Notes under the pieces: generated by a model
The model's database searches: none
Told to the model about the DNA's origin: nothing
The model's input: only the letters and a program-made list of their open reading frames with translations
DNA from: Neoroseomonas lacus
GTDB taxonomy: Bacteria; Pseudomonadota; Alphaproteobacteria; Acetobacterales; Acetobacteraceae
Length of the DNA: 64,000 bases
Assembly (NCBI RefSeq): GCF_014644535.1
Contig: NZ_BMKW01000013.1
Location: 345 to 64,344 of the forward strand
Direction: 5' to 3'
Shown: piece after piece, positions 8,440-18,700 of the stretch
Position numbering within the stretch: the stretch's first letter is position 1
Layout of the letters: each line of letters starts with the position of its first letter
Translations under genes and position numbers: made by a program

Positions 8440-9933
8440 TCAGGTCGGGAATCCCACCATTTTATCGGGGGCGAAGGCCGGCGGCTGCGGGTAGTGCAGG
8501 CCGCGCTGGCCCGACAGGCTGCGATCCGGCCTGCCCGGATACGGCCCGGGGTCGAAACCATGCAGCACCCCATCGCGCACCCAGCCGGCATCAAGGTCGC
8601 TGCCCCAGGCCGCTTCGGCCAGCGCCGCCGCGAGCCGGGCACGGATCGCGCCGTAATCCGGGTCGGCGGCGCGGTTCTCGACCTCGGTCGGGTCGCGCTC
8701 CAGGTCGAACAGCTGGAAGGCATTGCCCGCCGGGTACCAGATCAGCTTGTGCCGTCCGTCATGGGCCATGCGCGTCGCGCCGTTGTTCTCCAGCGTGTCG
8801 CCGGTCAGCACCGCGCGTGGCGTCGGCGCCAGCATCGACTGCCCCTCCACCGTCGCCGGCACCGGGATGCCGGCGAGGTCGAGCAGCGTCGGCATCACAT
8901 CCTGCAATCCGACCAGGCGGTGATCCACGCGGTCGGTGCCGATCCGCGTATCCGCCGCGCGGCCAACCAGGATGCAGGGGATGTTGCTCGACCCCTGGTA
9001 ATAGGTCCGTTTCGCATACAGCCCGTGGTCGCCCAGCATGTCGCCATGATCGGCGGTGATCAGGATGACGGTGTCGTCCAGCAGCCCTTCCTCGCGCAGC
9101 GTGCCGATCACCACGCGCAGTTGGTGGTCGATATGCGTCGCCATGGCGTAGAAGGCGCGCCGGACCTCCTCCAGCACATGGGGCGGCAGGGCCGGCCAGT
9201 AGTTGCGCACCATCTTCAGCGCGAAGGGCAGTTCCGCATCCGCCGCCGACCACGGCGCGGCGAGCGGCGCCGGCGGGATGAACTGCCGATACAGGTCCAT
9301 ATAGGTCTGCAACGGCACCAGCGGCGGGTGCGGCGCGGTGTAGGACAGGCACCAGAAGGCCGGCCGCGTCGGGTCGCGCCGGCGCATCTCCCGCGCCATC
9401 GTGAAGGACGCCCAGTTGGTGACGTGGCAATCCTCCGGCAGATGCCAGGCGCGGTGCATATAGTTGTTGTTGTTCATCCCATGCAGGAACTGCTTGCCCG
9501 GGTGCCCCTGGTCGGCGAGGTAGATGTCGTGGTCGTCCGGTCCGCCCAGATGCGGCCGCCCCTCCTCGCTCAACAGCACATTGTCGAAGCCGATGCGGTC
9601 GCGCGGCGGATAGACATGCAGCTTGCCAACGCACAGCGTCTGGTACCCCGCCCCGCGAAACGCATCGGCGATAGTCGGCAGGTGCTTCGGCATGGTGTTG
9701 GTGGTGCCGAAGACCCGATCGCCATGGGTCCTCGTCGTCGTGCCGGTCATCAGCGTCCGCCGCGCCGGGATGCAGATGGGCGTCTCGGCATAGGCATTGG
9801 TGTAGCGGATGCCATTGCGCGCCAATTGGTCGAGCGTCGGCGTCAGCACCGTCGGGTGCCCCGCGCAGCTGAGCATGTGCCCCGGCCACTGGTCCACGGT
9901 AATGAGCAGCACATTGGGGCGGGTATCGGACAT
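8440..9933 (-). CDS. Type I sulfatase-like hydrolase
   Basis: 497-aa alkaline-phosphatase-superfamily enzyme, type I sulfatase branch, hydrolysing sulfate (or phosphonate/phosphate) esters. The N-terminal metal aspartate is in NVLLITVDQWPG (D14), the formylglycine site is C54 in CIPAR, and ADHGDMLGDHG provides further metal ligands. C54 needs conversion to formylglycine by a maturase that is not in this window. No signal peptide at ATG 9933, which has GAGGAAGG upstream, so it is probably cytoplasmic. This fits the phosphonate-monoester-hydrolase / choline-sulfatase-like cytoplasmic branch better than secreted arylsulfatases. Monocistronic in appearance; divergent from the aldehyde dehydrogenase. 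Substrate undecided. Confidence 0.88.
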   Translation of the reverse strand: MSDTRPNVLLITVDQWPGHMLSCAGHPTVLTPTLDQLARNGIRYTNAYAETPICIPARRTLMTGTTTRTHGDRVFGTTNTMPKHLPTIADAFRGAGYQTLCVGKLHVYPPRDRIGFDNVLLSEEGRPHLGGPDDHDIYLADQGHPGKQFLHGMNNNNYMHRAWHLPEDCHVTNWASFTMAREMRRRDPTRPAFWCLSYTAPHPPLVPLQTYMDLYRQFIPPAPLAAPWSAADAELPFALKMVRNYWPALPPHVLEEVRRAFYAMATHIDHQLRVVIGTLREEGLLDDTVILITADHGDMLGDHGLYAKRTYYQGSSNIPCILVGRAADTRIGTDRVDHRLVGLQDVMPTLLDLAGIPVPATVEGQSMLAPTPRAVLTGDTLENNGATRMAHDGRHKLIWYPAGNAFQLFDLERDPTEVENRAADPDYGAIRARLAAALAEAAWGSDLDAGWVRDGVLHGFDPGPYPGRPDRSLSGQRGLHYPQPPAFAPDKMVGFPT

Positions 9934-10063
9934 GAACGGGCCTTCCTCGCGGGCCTCGCGCGGACCCTTTGTAGCCATGACCCTATCATTGACCTGCCCT
10001 GCGGCAAGCCGCGCGCCCCCCGGTCTGGCCCCGGCGCGCCACCGCGCGTAGTCTCCGCCGCCT

Positions 10064-10103
10064 GGAGCATGATGCGTTCACATTCGTTCGCGCATCACGC
10101 TCC
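10064..10103. repeat. Long inverted repeat in divergent intergenic region
   Basis: Arms GGAGCATGATGCG (10064-10076) and CGCATCACGCTCC (10091-10103) pair over 13 positions with one mismatch around a 14-base loop. It sits between the divergent sulfatase and aldehyde dehydrogenase genes, so it may be an operator or a dispersed palindrome rather than a terminator. Confidence 0.6.
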
Positions 10104-10197
10104 AACTTATTGTCTGGTCTCGTGATTCAGGCCTTCGGTGCGTTCGCACCCGCGGCCGACACGCTCTACCGCTACCCCTACCGGAGGAATGCAAGCC

Positions 10198-11634
10198 ATG
10201 GCCTATCCGAACACCCTGCTGCATGTGAACGGGGAGTGGCGCGCGGCGCGCTCCGGCAAGACGCTCGACGTTATCAACCCGGCCACCGAGGAAGTGATCG
10301 GTACCGTCGCCCATGCCGAGAAGGCCGACCTCGACGAGGCACTGGCCGCCGCCGACAAGGGTTTCGCGGTGTGGAAGAAGGTCTCCGCCTTCGATCGCTA
10401 CAAACTGATGCGCAAGGCCGCCGACATCTTCCGCACCCGCGCCGACGAGACCGCCCGGCTGATGACCCTCGAACAGGGCAAGCCGCTGCCGGAAGCCAAG
10501 ATGGAGGTGATGGCCGCCGCCGACATCATCGACTGGTTCGCCGAGGAAGGTCGCCGCGCCTATGGCCGCGTCATCCCCGCCCGTGCCGAGGGTGTCTACC
10601 AGCTCGTCGTGAAGGAGCCGGTCGGCCCGGTCGCCGCCTTCACGCCGTGGAACTTCCCGATCAACCAGGTGGTCCGCAAGCTGTGCGGCGCGGTGACCAC
10701 CGGCTGCTCGATTATCGTCAAGGCGCCCGAGGAAACCCCGGCCTCCCCGGCCGAGCTCATCCGCGCCTTCGTCGATGCCGGCCTGCCGCCGGGCGTGGTG
10801 AACCTGGTCTATGGCGTGCCCGCCGAGATCAGCGAATACCTCATCGCCCATCCGGTCATCCGCAAGGTGACCTTCACCGGCTCGACCCCGGTGGGCAAGC
10901 TGCTGGCGGGCCTCGCCGGCCAGCACATGAAGCGCGTCACCATGGAACTCGGCGGCCACGCGCCGGCGATCGTGTTCGACGACGCGGATCTGGACGTCGC
11001 GGCGAAAACGCTGGCCGGCGCCAAGTTCCGCAATGCCGGCCAGGTCTGCGTCTCGCCCACGCGCTTCCTGGTGCAGGAAAAGCTGTATGATGGCTTCGTC
11101 GAGAAGTTCGTCGCGCATGTGAAGACGCTGAAGGTCGGCGACGGCATGGCCGAGGGCACCACCATGGGCCCGCTCGCCCATGACCGCCGCGTGCCCTGGA
11201 TCGAGACGCTGGTGCAGGACGCCCAGTCCAAGGGCGCCAAGCTGCACACCGGCGGCTCGCGCATCGGCAACAAGGGCTATTTCTACGAGCCGACGGTCAT
11301 GACCGACGTGCCCTTGAACGCCCGCGCCATGAACGAGGAGCCCTTCGGCCCGATGGCCATGATCTCCCGCTTCAAGGACCTCGACGAAGTGGTGACCGAG
11401 GCCAACCGCCTGCCCTACGGCCTTGCCGCCTATGCCTTCACGCGCTCGGCCAAGACCGCCAATGCCGTCGCCTCCCGCGTCGAGAGCGGCATGATGACCA
11501 TCAACCATCTCGGCCTCGCTTTGCCGGAAGTGCCCTTCGGCGGCATGAAGGACAGCGGCTACGGCTCCGAGGGCGGCTCGGAAGCGATCGAAGCCTATCT
11601 GAACACGAAGTTCGTCTCGCAGGCGGGCCTGTAA
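10198..11634 (+). CDS. NAD(P)-dependent aldehyde dehydrogenase, succinate-semialdehyde type
   Basis: 478-aa class 1-like aldehyde dehydrogenase. The substrate/cofactor block [10 protein letters not shown] is at 148-157 (N152), [10 protein letters not shown] at 225-234, general base E250 in MELGGHAP, and nucleophile C284 in [12 protein letters not shown]. The sequence is closest in style to the GabD / NAD-dependent succinate-semialdehyde dehydrogenase group, oxidising an aldehyde to a carboxylate in the cytoplasm; the exact substrate is inference. The start at ATG 10198 is supported by GGAGGA. The in-frame ATG at 10138 lacks a ribosome site. No aminotransferase neighbour, so a GABA role is not supported by context. 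Confidence 0.88.
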   Translation: MAYPNTLLHVNGEWRAARSGKTLDVINPATEEVIGTVAHAEKADLDEALAAADKGFAVWKKVSAFDRYKLMRKAADIFRTRADETARLMTLEQGKPLPEAKMEVMAAADIIDWFAEEGRRAYGRVIPARAEGVYQLVVKEPVGPVAAFTPWNFPINQVVRKLCGAVTTGCSIIVKAPEETPASPAELIRAFVDAGLPPGVVNLVYGVPAEISEYLIAHPVIRKVTFTGSTPVGKLLAGLAGQHMKRVTMELGGHAPAIVFDDADLDVAAKTLAGAKFRNAGQVCVSPTRFLVQEKLYDGFVEKFVAHVKTLKVGDGMAEGTTMGPLAHDRRVPWIETLVQDAQSKGAKLHTGGSRIGNKGYFYEPTVMTDVPLNARAMNEEPFGPMAMISRFKDLDEVVTEANRLPYGLAAYAFTRSAKTANAVASRVESGMMTINHLGLALPEVPFGGMKDSGYGSEGGSEAIEAYLNTKFVSQAGL

Positions 11635-11640
11635 CGGGAC

Positions 11641-11660
11641 GGGGGGCGGCAACGCCCCCC
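11641..11660 (+). terminator. GC-rich hairpin after the aldehyde dehydrogenase gene
   Basis: Perfect 8-bp stem GGGGGGCG/CGCCCCCC closed by a GCAA tetraloop, starting six bases after the stop codon. There is no downstream T run, so it may stabilise the 3' end rather than terminate by the classic intrinsic mechanism. Confidence 0.6.
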
Positions 11661-11676
11661 ATTCCCTCGGAGGAAA

Positions 11677-11702
11677 CGGTGCGAGGGTGAACCCTCGCAC
11701 CG
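11677..11702 (+). promoter_or_regulatory. Second strong hairpin abutting the MFS start
   Basis: Twelve-base arms CGGTGCGAGGGT and ACCCTCGCACCG are perfectly complementary with only GA between them. The structure ends 11 bases before the MFS start at 11714, close enough to affect ribosome access, or it may act with the preceding hairpin as a tandem transcription barrier. Confidence 0.5.
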
Positions 11703-11713
11703 GACAAGAAAGA

Positions 11714-12916
11714 ATGCCGGAGCCGGCCTGGCGCAGCCTATTCCGCGACCGCGATTTCCTGCGCCTCTGGCTGGCGGGCCTCGCGGTGTTCGTCGTGCGC
11801 TGGCTGGAGACTCTGGCGGTCGGCGTCTTCGCCTATACCGCCACCCATTCCGCCTTCATCGTCGCCATGCTCACCATGCTGCGCCTGCTGCCGATGGGGC
11901 TGTTCGGCGCCTTCCTCGGCGCCATGGCGGAACGGATGGACCGCCGCCAGGCGCTGCTGGTCGTGCTGCTGTCGCAGATCGCCACCTCCGCCGCCATCGC
12001 CACCCTCGCGCTGTTCGACGCGGTGGAGGTCTGGCACCTCGCCGTCGCCTCCTTCATGAACGGCATCGGCTGGGCGGCCGACAATCCGGTGCGCCGCGCC
12101 ATGATCGGCCAGGTCGCCGGCCCGCCGCGCATGAGCGCGGCCATGTCGATCGACGTCGCCACCAGCAATGGCAGCCGCGTGCTCGGCCCGACCCTGGGCG
12201 GGGTGGTGCTCGCCCTGGTCGGCCTCGACGGCGCCTTCCTGCTGAGCGTGCTGCTCTACCTGCCCGCCGTGCTCGCCGTGCTGAGGCTGACGCCCACCCC
12301 GCCCGCTGCAGGCGCCGCCGCCACGAAGGTGCTCGCCTCCATCGCCGAAGGCCTCGCCATGGTCCGGCGTGAGCCGCGCCTGATCGGCGCGCTGCTGATC
12401 ACCCTGCTGTTCAACCTGTTCGGCTGGCCGGCCACCTCGATGATCCCGGTGATCGGCCAGGACCGCCTCGCCCTCGGCCCCAGCGGCATCGGTCTGCTGG
12501 CGGGCATGGACGGCGTCGGCGCCTTCCTCGGCGCCGTGGTCGTCGCGGTGCTGGCCAAGCCCGCGCAGTACAAGGCGATCTATCTCGGCGGCATCACCCT
12601 GTACTTCGCCATGCTGCCGGTCTTCGCTTGGGCACCGGAGCCCATCCTCTCCGGCACCGCGCTGCTGCTCGCCGGCATCGGCGGCGCCGGTTTCGCCATC
12701 ATGCAGCCGACCCTCATCTTCCTCGCCACCCCGGTCGAGATGCGCAGCCGCGTGCTCGGCCTGCTCTCCGTGTGCATCGGGCTGGGCCCGATCGGCTTCC
12801 TCGTCCTGGGCGGCCTAGCCGAGGCCTTCGGCGCCCCCGTCGCCACCGCGGCCATGGGGCTGTCCGGCCTGGTGGCCCTGGCGCTCACCCGCCGTTGGTG
12901 GAACCCTATCCAATAA
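11714..12916 (+). CDS. MFS transporter (EntS/MFS_3-like exporter)
   Basis: 400-aa polytopic inner-membrane protein with about 10-12 hydrophobic segments. The N-terminus SLFRDRDFLRLWLAGLAVF and the loop GAMAERMDRRQALLVV (the MFS motif between helices 2 and 3) place it in the MFS_3 / enterobactin-exporter-like group, proton-driven efflux. Start ATG 11714 gives a normal short cytoplasmic N-terminus; an in-frame GTG at 11687 lies inside a hairpin. It follows the aldehyde dehydrogenase after two hairpins, so independent expression is likely. Substrate unknown. Confidence 0.85.
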   Translation: MPEPAWRSLFRDRDFLRLWLAGLAVFVVRWLETLAVGVFAYTATHSAFIVAMLTMLRLLPMGLFGAFLGAMAERMDRRQALLVVLLSQIATSAAIATLALFDAVEVWHLAVASFMNGIGWAADNPVRRAMIGQVAGPPRMSAAMSIDVATSNGSRVLGPTLGGVVLALVGLDGAFLLSVLLYLPAVLAVLRLTPTPPAAGAAATKVLASIAEGLAMVRREPRLIGALLITLLFNLFGWPATSMIPVIGQDRLALGPSGIGLLAGMDGVGAFLGAVVVAVLAKPAQYKAIYLGGITLYFAMLPVFAWAPEPILSGTALLLAGIGGAGFAIMQPTLIFLATPVEMRSRVLGLLSVCIGLGPIGFLVLGGLAEAFGAPVATAAMGLSGLVALALTRRWWNPIQ

Positions 12917-12933
12917 CCCCGGAGACGACCGCG

Positions 12934-13413
12934 ATGGACAGCCTTCTGCCCGCTTCCCGCATGATCGCCGAACGCCTGAAGGCGCGCGGCGAAACGGTCG
13001 CGGTGGCGGAGAGTTCCGCCGCCGGGCTGATCTCGGCCGCGCTGCTCGCCGTCCCCGGCGCCTCGGCCTATTTCCTCGGCGGCGCGGTGGTCTACACCAA
13101 GGCCGCCCGCGGCGCCCTGCTCGGCATTACCGATGCGGAGATGGAAGGGCTGCGCTCCTCCTCCGAACCTTATGCGCTGCTGCTGGCGCGCACGGTGCGG
13201 GTAAAGCTCGGCGCCGATTGGGGCTTCGCCGAGACTGGCGCGGCAGGGCCTTCAGGCAACCGGTACGGCGACGCGGCGGGGCATTCGTGCCTGGCGGTGT
13301 CCGGGCCGGTGGAACGCGTGATCACGCTGGAGACCGGGATGGCAGGGCGGGAGGCGAATATGCGGGCCTTCGCGTCGGCGCTGTTTCATCTGGCGGCGGA
13401 AATGCTGGAGTAG
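12934..13413 (+). CDS. CinA C-terminal-domain amidohydrolase
   Basis: 159-aa stand-alone version of the CinA C-terminal domain, which deamidates nicotinamide mononucleotide in pyridine-nucleotide recycling. Family blocks seen are ETVAVAESSAAGLISAALL near the N-terminus, SAYFLGGAVVYTKAAR, and GAAGPSGNRYGDAAGHSCLAV. The usual TGiAGP has become TGAAGP. Length agrees with PncC-type proteins. It begins 17 bases after the MFS stop with GGAGA as ribosome site, so the two may share a transcript. It ends four bases before a strong palindrome. Confidence 0.82.
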   Translation: MDSLLPASRMIAERLKARGETVAVAESSAAGLISAALLAVPGASAYFLGGAVVYTKAARGALLGITDAEMEGLRSSSEPYALLLARTVRVKLGADWGFAETGAAGPSGNRYGDAAGHSCLAVSGPVERVITLETGMAGREANMRAFASALFHLAAEMLE

Positions 13414-13416
13414 GGC

Positions 13417-13453
13417 GCGCATTGGAGAGGGGCAGAGCCCCTCTCCAATGCGC
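13417..13453. repeat. Solo type-A palindrome of the intergenic repeat family
   Basis: Perfect 17-bp stem whose core is GAGAGGGGC/GCCCCTCTC around AGA, extended by GCGCATTG/CAATGCGC. It lies four bases after the CinA-type stop. It shares the GGGGC-nnn-GCCCC core with the paired repeats elsewhere but lacks the second (type-B) hairpin. Probably works as a transcript-end structure. Confidence 0.75.
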
Positions 13454-13512
13454 CCCTTGCGCGATCCGCGTCTCGGCCCGACCCTAAGCGCCTCACAGGC
13501 AGGGGATGAACC

Positions 13513-14361
<849 letters not shown>

Positions 14362-14365
14362 GGCG

Positions 14366-15544
14366 GTGTTCGCTCCCTTCATCCTCGCGCTGCGTGCCGC
14401 CGGCGTACCGGCCTCCATCACGGAGTACCTGGCGCTGCTGCGCGCGATGAAGGAGGGCGTGGCCGGCTTCAGCGTCGATGATTTCTACCACCTCTCCCGC
14501 GCCGCGCTGGTGAAGGACGAACGCCACCTCGACCGCTTCGACCGCGTCTTCGGCGAGATCTTCAAGGGCCTGGAATCGCCGACGGGCGAAGCCCCGCGCG
14601 AATTGCCCGCCGAATGGCTTCGCAAGATCGCCGAGAAGACCCTCACACCCGAGGAGATGGCGCAGATCGAAGCCCTCGGCGGCTTCGACGCACTGATGGA
14701 GGCGCTGAAGAAGCGGCTCGAGGAACAGAAGGGCCGCCACCAAGGCGGTTCGAAATGGATCGGCACCGCCGGCACCTCGCCCTTCGGCGCCTATGGCTAC
14801 AACCCCGAAGGCGTGCGCATCGGCCAGGAGGAATCCCGCCACCGCCGCGCGACCAAAGTGTGGGACCAACGCACCTTCCGCGACCTCGATGAAGACGAGG
14901 CGCTGTCCTCGCGCAACATGAAGGTCGCGCTGCGCCGCCTGCGCCGCTTCGCGCGCACTGGTGCCGCGACGGAACTCGACATCCCCGGCACCATCGGTGC
15001 GACGGCGCGCAATGGCGGCTCACTCGACCTGCACATGGTCCCCGAACGCCACAACGCCGTGAAGGTTCTGCTGCTGATGGACATCGGCGGCTCGATGGAC
15101 GACCACATCCGCATCTGCCAGGAGCTGTTCACGGCGGCGCGCTCGGAATTCAAGCACCTGGAATTCTGGTACTTCCACAACTGCCCCTACGAACGCGTCT
15201 GGCGCACCAACCGGCGCCGCTCGGAAACCGAGCGCCCGATGATGGAGCTGATGCGCACCTATGGCCCGGATTGGCGCCTCGTCTTCGTCGGCGATGCCAC
15301 CATGGGACCCTACGAGATCATCCAGCCCGGCGGTTCCGTCGAACACTGGAACGAGGAATCCGGCGAGGTCTGGATGAACCGCCTGACGCGGCATTTCCGC
15401 AAGGCCGCCTGGCTCAACCCGATCGACAAGGACCATTGGCGCTACACGCAATCCATCTCGATCATGCAGCGCCTGATGGAAAACCGCATGCACCCGCTGA
15501 CCCTCGCGGGGCTCGAATCGATGGCGCGCGAATTGGCGCGCTGA
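14366..15544 (+). CDS. VWA-domain protein (CoxE-like), partner of MoxR
   Basis: 392-aa protein with a C-terminal von Willebrand A domain. The metal-ion-dependent adhesion site begins DIGGS at 239-243 after a hydrophobic strand (VKVLLLMDIGGSMDD), and a later block GDATMGPYEI supplies a further MIDAS-like position. The N-terminal half is helical and charged. The family is the CoxE-like group that pairs with MoxR ATPases. No signal peptide, so cytoplasmic. The GTG start at 14366 is five bases after the moxR stop, indicating translational coupling. Note that the first MIDAS serine position (DxSxS) is glycine here, as is common in this subgroup. Confidence 0.85.
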   Translation: MFAPFILALRAAGVPASITEYLALLRAMKEGVAGFSVDDFYHLSRAALVKDERHLDRFDRVFGEIFKGLESPTGEAPRELPAEWLRKIAEKTLTPEEMAQIEALGGFDALMEALKKRLEEQKGRHQGGSKWIGTAGTSPFGAYGYNPEGVRIGQEESRHRRATKVWDQRTFRDLDEDEALSSRNMKVALRRLRRFARTGAATELDIPGTIGATARNGGSLDLHMVPERHNAVKVLLLMDIGGSMDDHIRICQELFTAARSEFKHLEFWYFHNCPYERVWRTNRRRSETERPMMELMRTYGPDWRLVFVGDATMGPYEIIQPGGSVEHWNEESGEVWMNRLTRHFRKAAWLNPIDKDHWRYTQSISIMQRLMENRMHPLTLAGLESMARELAR

Positions 15545-15573
15545 GACGCGCCACACATGAGGAAACGAACAGA

Positions 15574-16776
15574 ATGTCCACCACTACCGCCCGCACCCCG
15601 CGCGGCCGCCAGTTCTTCGCCAATCCCGGCCCGACCAACATCCCGGATTCGATCCTGAAGGCCGTCGCGCATGTCAGCATCGACTTCAACGACCCGGCCT
15701 TCCTGACCGTCTATGACGGCGTCGTCGCCGGCCTCAAGCGCATCCTCAAGACGCAGCACGAGATCTTCCTCTACACCGGCTCCGGCCACGCCGCCTGGGA
15801 AGCCGCGCTGGTCAACCTGTTCTCCGCGGGCGACGCGCTGCTGGTGATCGAGACCGGCCACTTCTCCGAATCCTGGGGCAAGATGGCGCAGGATTTCGGC
15901 CTGGAGATCCGCACGCTGGCCGCCGACTGGCGCCGCGGCGCCGACTTCGCCGCGCTGCGCGCCATGCTCGCCGCCGACTCTGCCCACGCCATCAAGGCCA
16001 TCTGCGCCGTGCAGAACGAAACGGCGACCGGCATGGAACTCTCCATCGCCGAGATCCGCGCAGCACTCGACGCCACCGGCCATCCGGCGATGCTGCTGGT
16101 GGACACCATCTCCTCGCTCGGCTCGCTCGACTTCCGCATGGATGACTGGGGCGTCGATGTCGCCGTCGGCGGCAGCCAGAAGGGGCTGATGCTGCCCACC
16201 GGCCTGTCCTTCACCGGCGTCTCGCCCAAGGCGATGGCCGCGCACAAGACCTCCCGGCTGCCGAAATCCTACCTCAACTGGACCAACATGCTGACGCGCC
16301 GGCACAAATCCTTCATCGGGACGGTGCCGACCTCGCTCTTCTACGGCCTGCAGGAATCGATCCGCCTGCTGGAGGAAGAAGGCCTCGACCAGGTCTTCGC
16401 CCGCCATGCCCGCCTCGCCGAAGCCGTGCGCCGCTGCGTGCGCCACTGGTCCGGCAACAACGGCCCGCAGTTGTTCTGCCTGGCGCCCGACCGCTTCTCC
16501 AACTCCGTCACCGCCGTGCAGATGCCCGAAGGCCACAACGCCGAGGACATCCGCAGGATCGCGCTCGGCACCTTCAACGTCTCGCTCGGCGGCGGCCTCG
16601 GGCGGCTCGGCGGCAAGGTGTTCCGCATCGGCCATCTGGGCGACCTGAACGAGCCGATGATCCTCGGCACCCTCGCGACCGTCGAGGCCTCGATGCGCGT
16701 TGCCGGTGTCCCGCACACGCCGGGTGGCGTGAATGCGGCCATCGATTACCTGGCGGACCAGGCGCGCGCTGCGTGA
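15574..16776 (+). CDS. Class V aminotransferase, serine/alanine-glyoxylate type
   Basis: 400-aa PLP enzyme of fold type I, class V. The PLP lysine is K203 in VAVGGSQKGLMLPTG, with D177 (LLVDTISS) as the ring-nitrogen aspartate. N-terminal FANPGPTNIP and TGSGHAAWEAAL are typical of serine-glyoxylate and alanine-glyoxylate aminotransferases. These transfer the amino group of serine or alanine to glyoxylate in C1/C2 metabolism. GAGGAAA precedes ATG 15574. It lies 29 bases after the VWA gene on the same strand. No other serine-cycle gene is visible, so photorespiratory-type glyoxylate detoxification or serine turnover are both possible. Confidence 0.88.
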   Translation: MSTTTARTPRGRQFFANPGPTNIPDSILKAVAHVSIDFNDPAFLTVYDGVVAGLKRILKTQHEIFLYTGSGHAAWEAALVNLFSAGDALLVIETGHFSESWGKMAQDFGLEIRTLAADWRRGADFAALRAMLAADSAHAIKAICAVQNETATGMELSIAEIRAALDATGHPAMLLVDTISSLGSLDFRMDDWGVDVAVGGSQKGLMLPTGLSFTGVSPKAMAAHKTSRLPKSYLNWTNMLTRRHKSFIGTVPTSLFYGLQESIRLLEEEGLDQVFARHARLAEAVRRCVRHWSGNNGPQLFCLAPDRFSNSVTAVQMPEGHNAEDIRRIALGTFNVSLGGGLGRLGGKVFRIGHLGDLNEPMILGTLATVEASMRVAGVPHTPGGVNAAIDYLADQARAA

Positions 16777-16848
16777 CGATTCGGTGATCCCGGCACCGAC
16801 TTGCGCGGCCGCAAACCACAAGCGACCGCGCCCGCGTTAGAAGGTGCC

Positions 16849-18693
16849 ATGTCCCAACCCCGCCCACCCCGGCGCCCCCGCGCGCCCAGCGCGACGGCGT
16901 CCGCCGCGCCGCCCGCCCCCGCCACCGCCACGGCGCCCCACGCGGTGACGGCACCGTCCGCGCCCCCGCCCGGCCCAGACTTCCACACCATCGACCGCAC
17001 CCTGCGCGCCGCCGAGGCGCGCATCACCCAGGGCATTTCCCCCACCGCCGTCAGCGGCGCCTGGTCCGACTGGGCCGTGCATCTCGCCCGCGCGCCGGGC
17101 AAGCGGCTGGAACTCGCCACCCATGCCTGGACCCAGGCCCTGCGCTGGCTGTTCTGGCTGCGCCATGCCGCCACCCAGCAGGACGCTGCGCCGCTGATCC
17201 GGCCCACCAACGGCGACACCCGCTTCACGGACCCGGCCTGGCAGGCCTTCCCCTTCAACGCCATGGCCCAGGCCCATCTGCTGACCGAGGCCTGGTGGAC
17301 CGAAGCGACCCGCGGCGTGCCTGGCCTCGGCCATGCCCATGCCGACCGCGTCGCCTTCATGCTGCGCCAGATGGTCGATGTGCTGGCACCCTCGAACCTG
17401 CCCTGGACCAATCCGGCGATCGCCGAGCACACCATCGCCGAGGCCGGCACCAACCTGCTGCGCGGCGCGGCGAACTGGCTTGACGACATGGAACGCACGG
17501 TCTCCGGCGCGCCCCCGCCCGGCGCCGAGGCCTTCCGCCCGGGCCATGAGGTCGCCGTCACCCCCGGCCGCGTCGTCTTCCGCAACAACCTGATGGAGCT
17601 GATCCAGTACGAGCCGACGACCGAGAAGGTCCATGCCGAACCGGTGCTGATCGTCCCGGCCTGGATCATGAAATACTACATCCTCGACCTCAGCCCGGAG
17701 AACTCGCTGGTCCGCTGGCTGGTGGCGCAGGGCTTCACCGTCTTCATGGTGTCGTGGAAGAACCCCGACGCGAAGGACCGCGACACCGCGCTCGACGACT
17801 ACCGGCGCGACGGCGTGATGGCGGCGCTCAACGCCGTCTCCGCCATCCTGCCGGACCGGCGCATCCATGCCTGCGGCTACTGCCTCGGCGGCACCATCCT
17901 CTCGATCGCCGCGGCGACCATGGCGCGCGACGGCGATGACCGCCTCGCCTCGATGTCGCTGCTCGCCGCGCAGACCGACTTCGCCGAGGCCGGCGAGCTG
18001 ATGCTCTTCGTCGATGAAAGCCAGATCGCCTTCCTCGAGGACATGATGTGGGACCGCGGCTACCTCGACACCAACCAGATGTCCGGGGCCTTCCAGCTGC
18101 TGCGCTCGAACGACTTGGTCTGGTCGCGGCTGATCCGCGACTACGTGCTCGGCGAACGCGCCGCCATGACAGACCTGATGGCCTGGAACAGCGACCAGAC
18201 GCGCATGCCCGCGCGCATGCATGGCGAATATCTGCGCGGCCTCTTTCTGGAAAACCGCCTGACCGCCGGCCGCTTCGCCGTGGAGGGCCGCGTCATCGCG
18301 CTGTCGGACATCAACCCGCCGATCTTCGCCGTCGGCACATTGAAGGACCACATCGCGCCCTGGCATTCGGTCTACAAAATCGCCCTGTTCAGCGACACGG
18401 ACGTGACCTTCGTGCTGACCTCCGGCGGCCACAATGCCGGCATCGTCAGCGAGCCCGGCCATGCCGGCCGCCACTTCCAGATCATGACGCGCCACCATGG
18501 CGAGCGCTACCTCGACCCCACCTCCTGGGCGACGATCGCGCCGCGCCAGGACGGGTCCTGGTGGCCCGCCTGGGCGGCCTGGCTTGCCGGCATCGACAGC
18601 GTCGGCATGGTGCCGCCGCCGCCGATCGGCGCGCCCGACCGCGGCCTGCCGCCGCTCGACGCCGCCCCCGGCAGCTACATCCACATGAAGTGA
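16849..18693 (+). CDS. phaC: Poly(3-hydroxyalkanoate) synthase, class I-like
   Basis: 614-aa polymerase joining 3-hydroxyacyl-CoA units into storage polyester; cytoplasmic, granule-associated. The nucleophile is C345 in ACGYCLGG (the G-x-C-x-G box replacing the lipase serine). The aspartate is in GTLKDHIAPW and the histidine in TSGGHNAG. The PhaC N-terminal domain (from about residue 45: DFHTIDRTLRAAEARITQG) is preceded by a Pro/Ala-rich disordered tail. No phaA, phaB, phasin or phaR gene is adjacent. ATG 16849 is chosen over the upstream in-frame TTG 16801. It is followed seven bases later by a CYTH gene. Confidence 0.9.
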   Translation: MSQPRPPRRPRAPSATASAAPPAPATATAPHAVTAPSAPPPGPDFHTIDRTLRAAEARITQGISPTAVSGAWSDWAVHLARAPGKRLELATHAWTQALRWLFWLRHAATQQDAAPLIRPTNGDTRFTDPAWQAFPFNAMAQAHLLTEAWWTEATRGVPGLGHAHADRVAFMLRQMVDVLAPSNLPWTNPAIAEHTIAEAGTNLLRGAANWLDDMERTVSGAPPPGAEAFRPGHEVAVTPGRVVFRNNLMELIQYEPTTEKVHAEPVLIVPAWIMKYYILDLSPENSLVRWLVAQGFTVFMVSWKNPDAKDRDTALDDYRRDGVMAALNAVSAILPDRRIHACGYCLGGTILSIAAATMARDGDDRLASMSLLAAQTDFAEAGELMLFVDESQIAFLEDMMWDRGYLDTNQMSGAFQLLRSNDLVWSRLIRDYVLGERAAMTDLMAWNSDQTRMPARMHGEYLRGLFLENRLTAGRFAVEGRVIALSDINPPIFAVGTLKDHIAPWHSVYKIALFSDTDVTFVLTSGGHNAGIVSEPGHAGRHFQIMTRHHGERYLDPTSWATIAPRQDGSWWPAWAAWLAGIDSVGMVPPPPIGAPDRGLPPLDAAPGSYIHMK

Positions 18694-18700
18694 CGCAGCC

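Noticed and set aside
8194..10125. A 643-codon plus-strand open frame opposite the sulfatase
   Set aside because: Pure antisense shadow in high-GC DNA: Arg/His/Pro-rich, no domain, while the minus strand encodes a full sulfatase.
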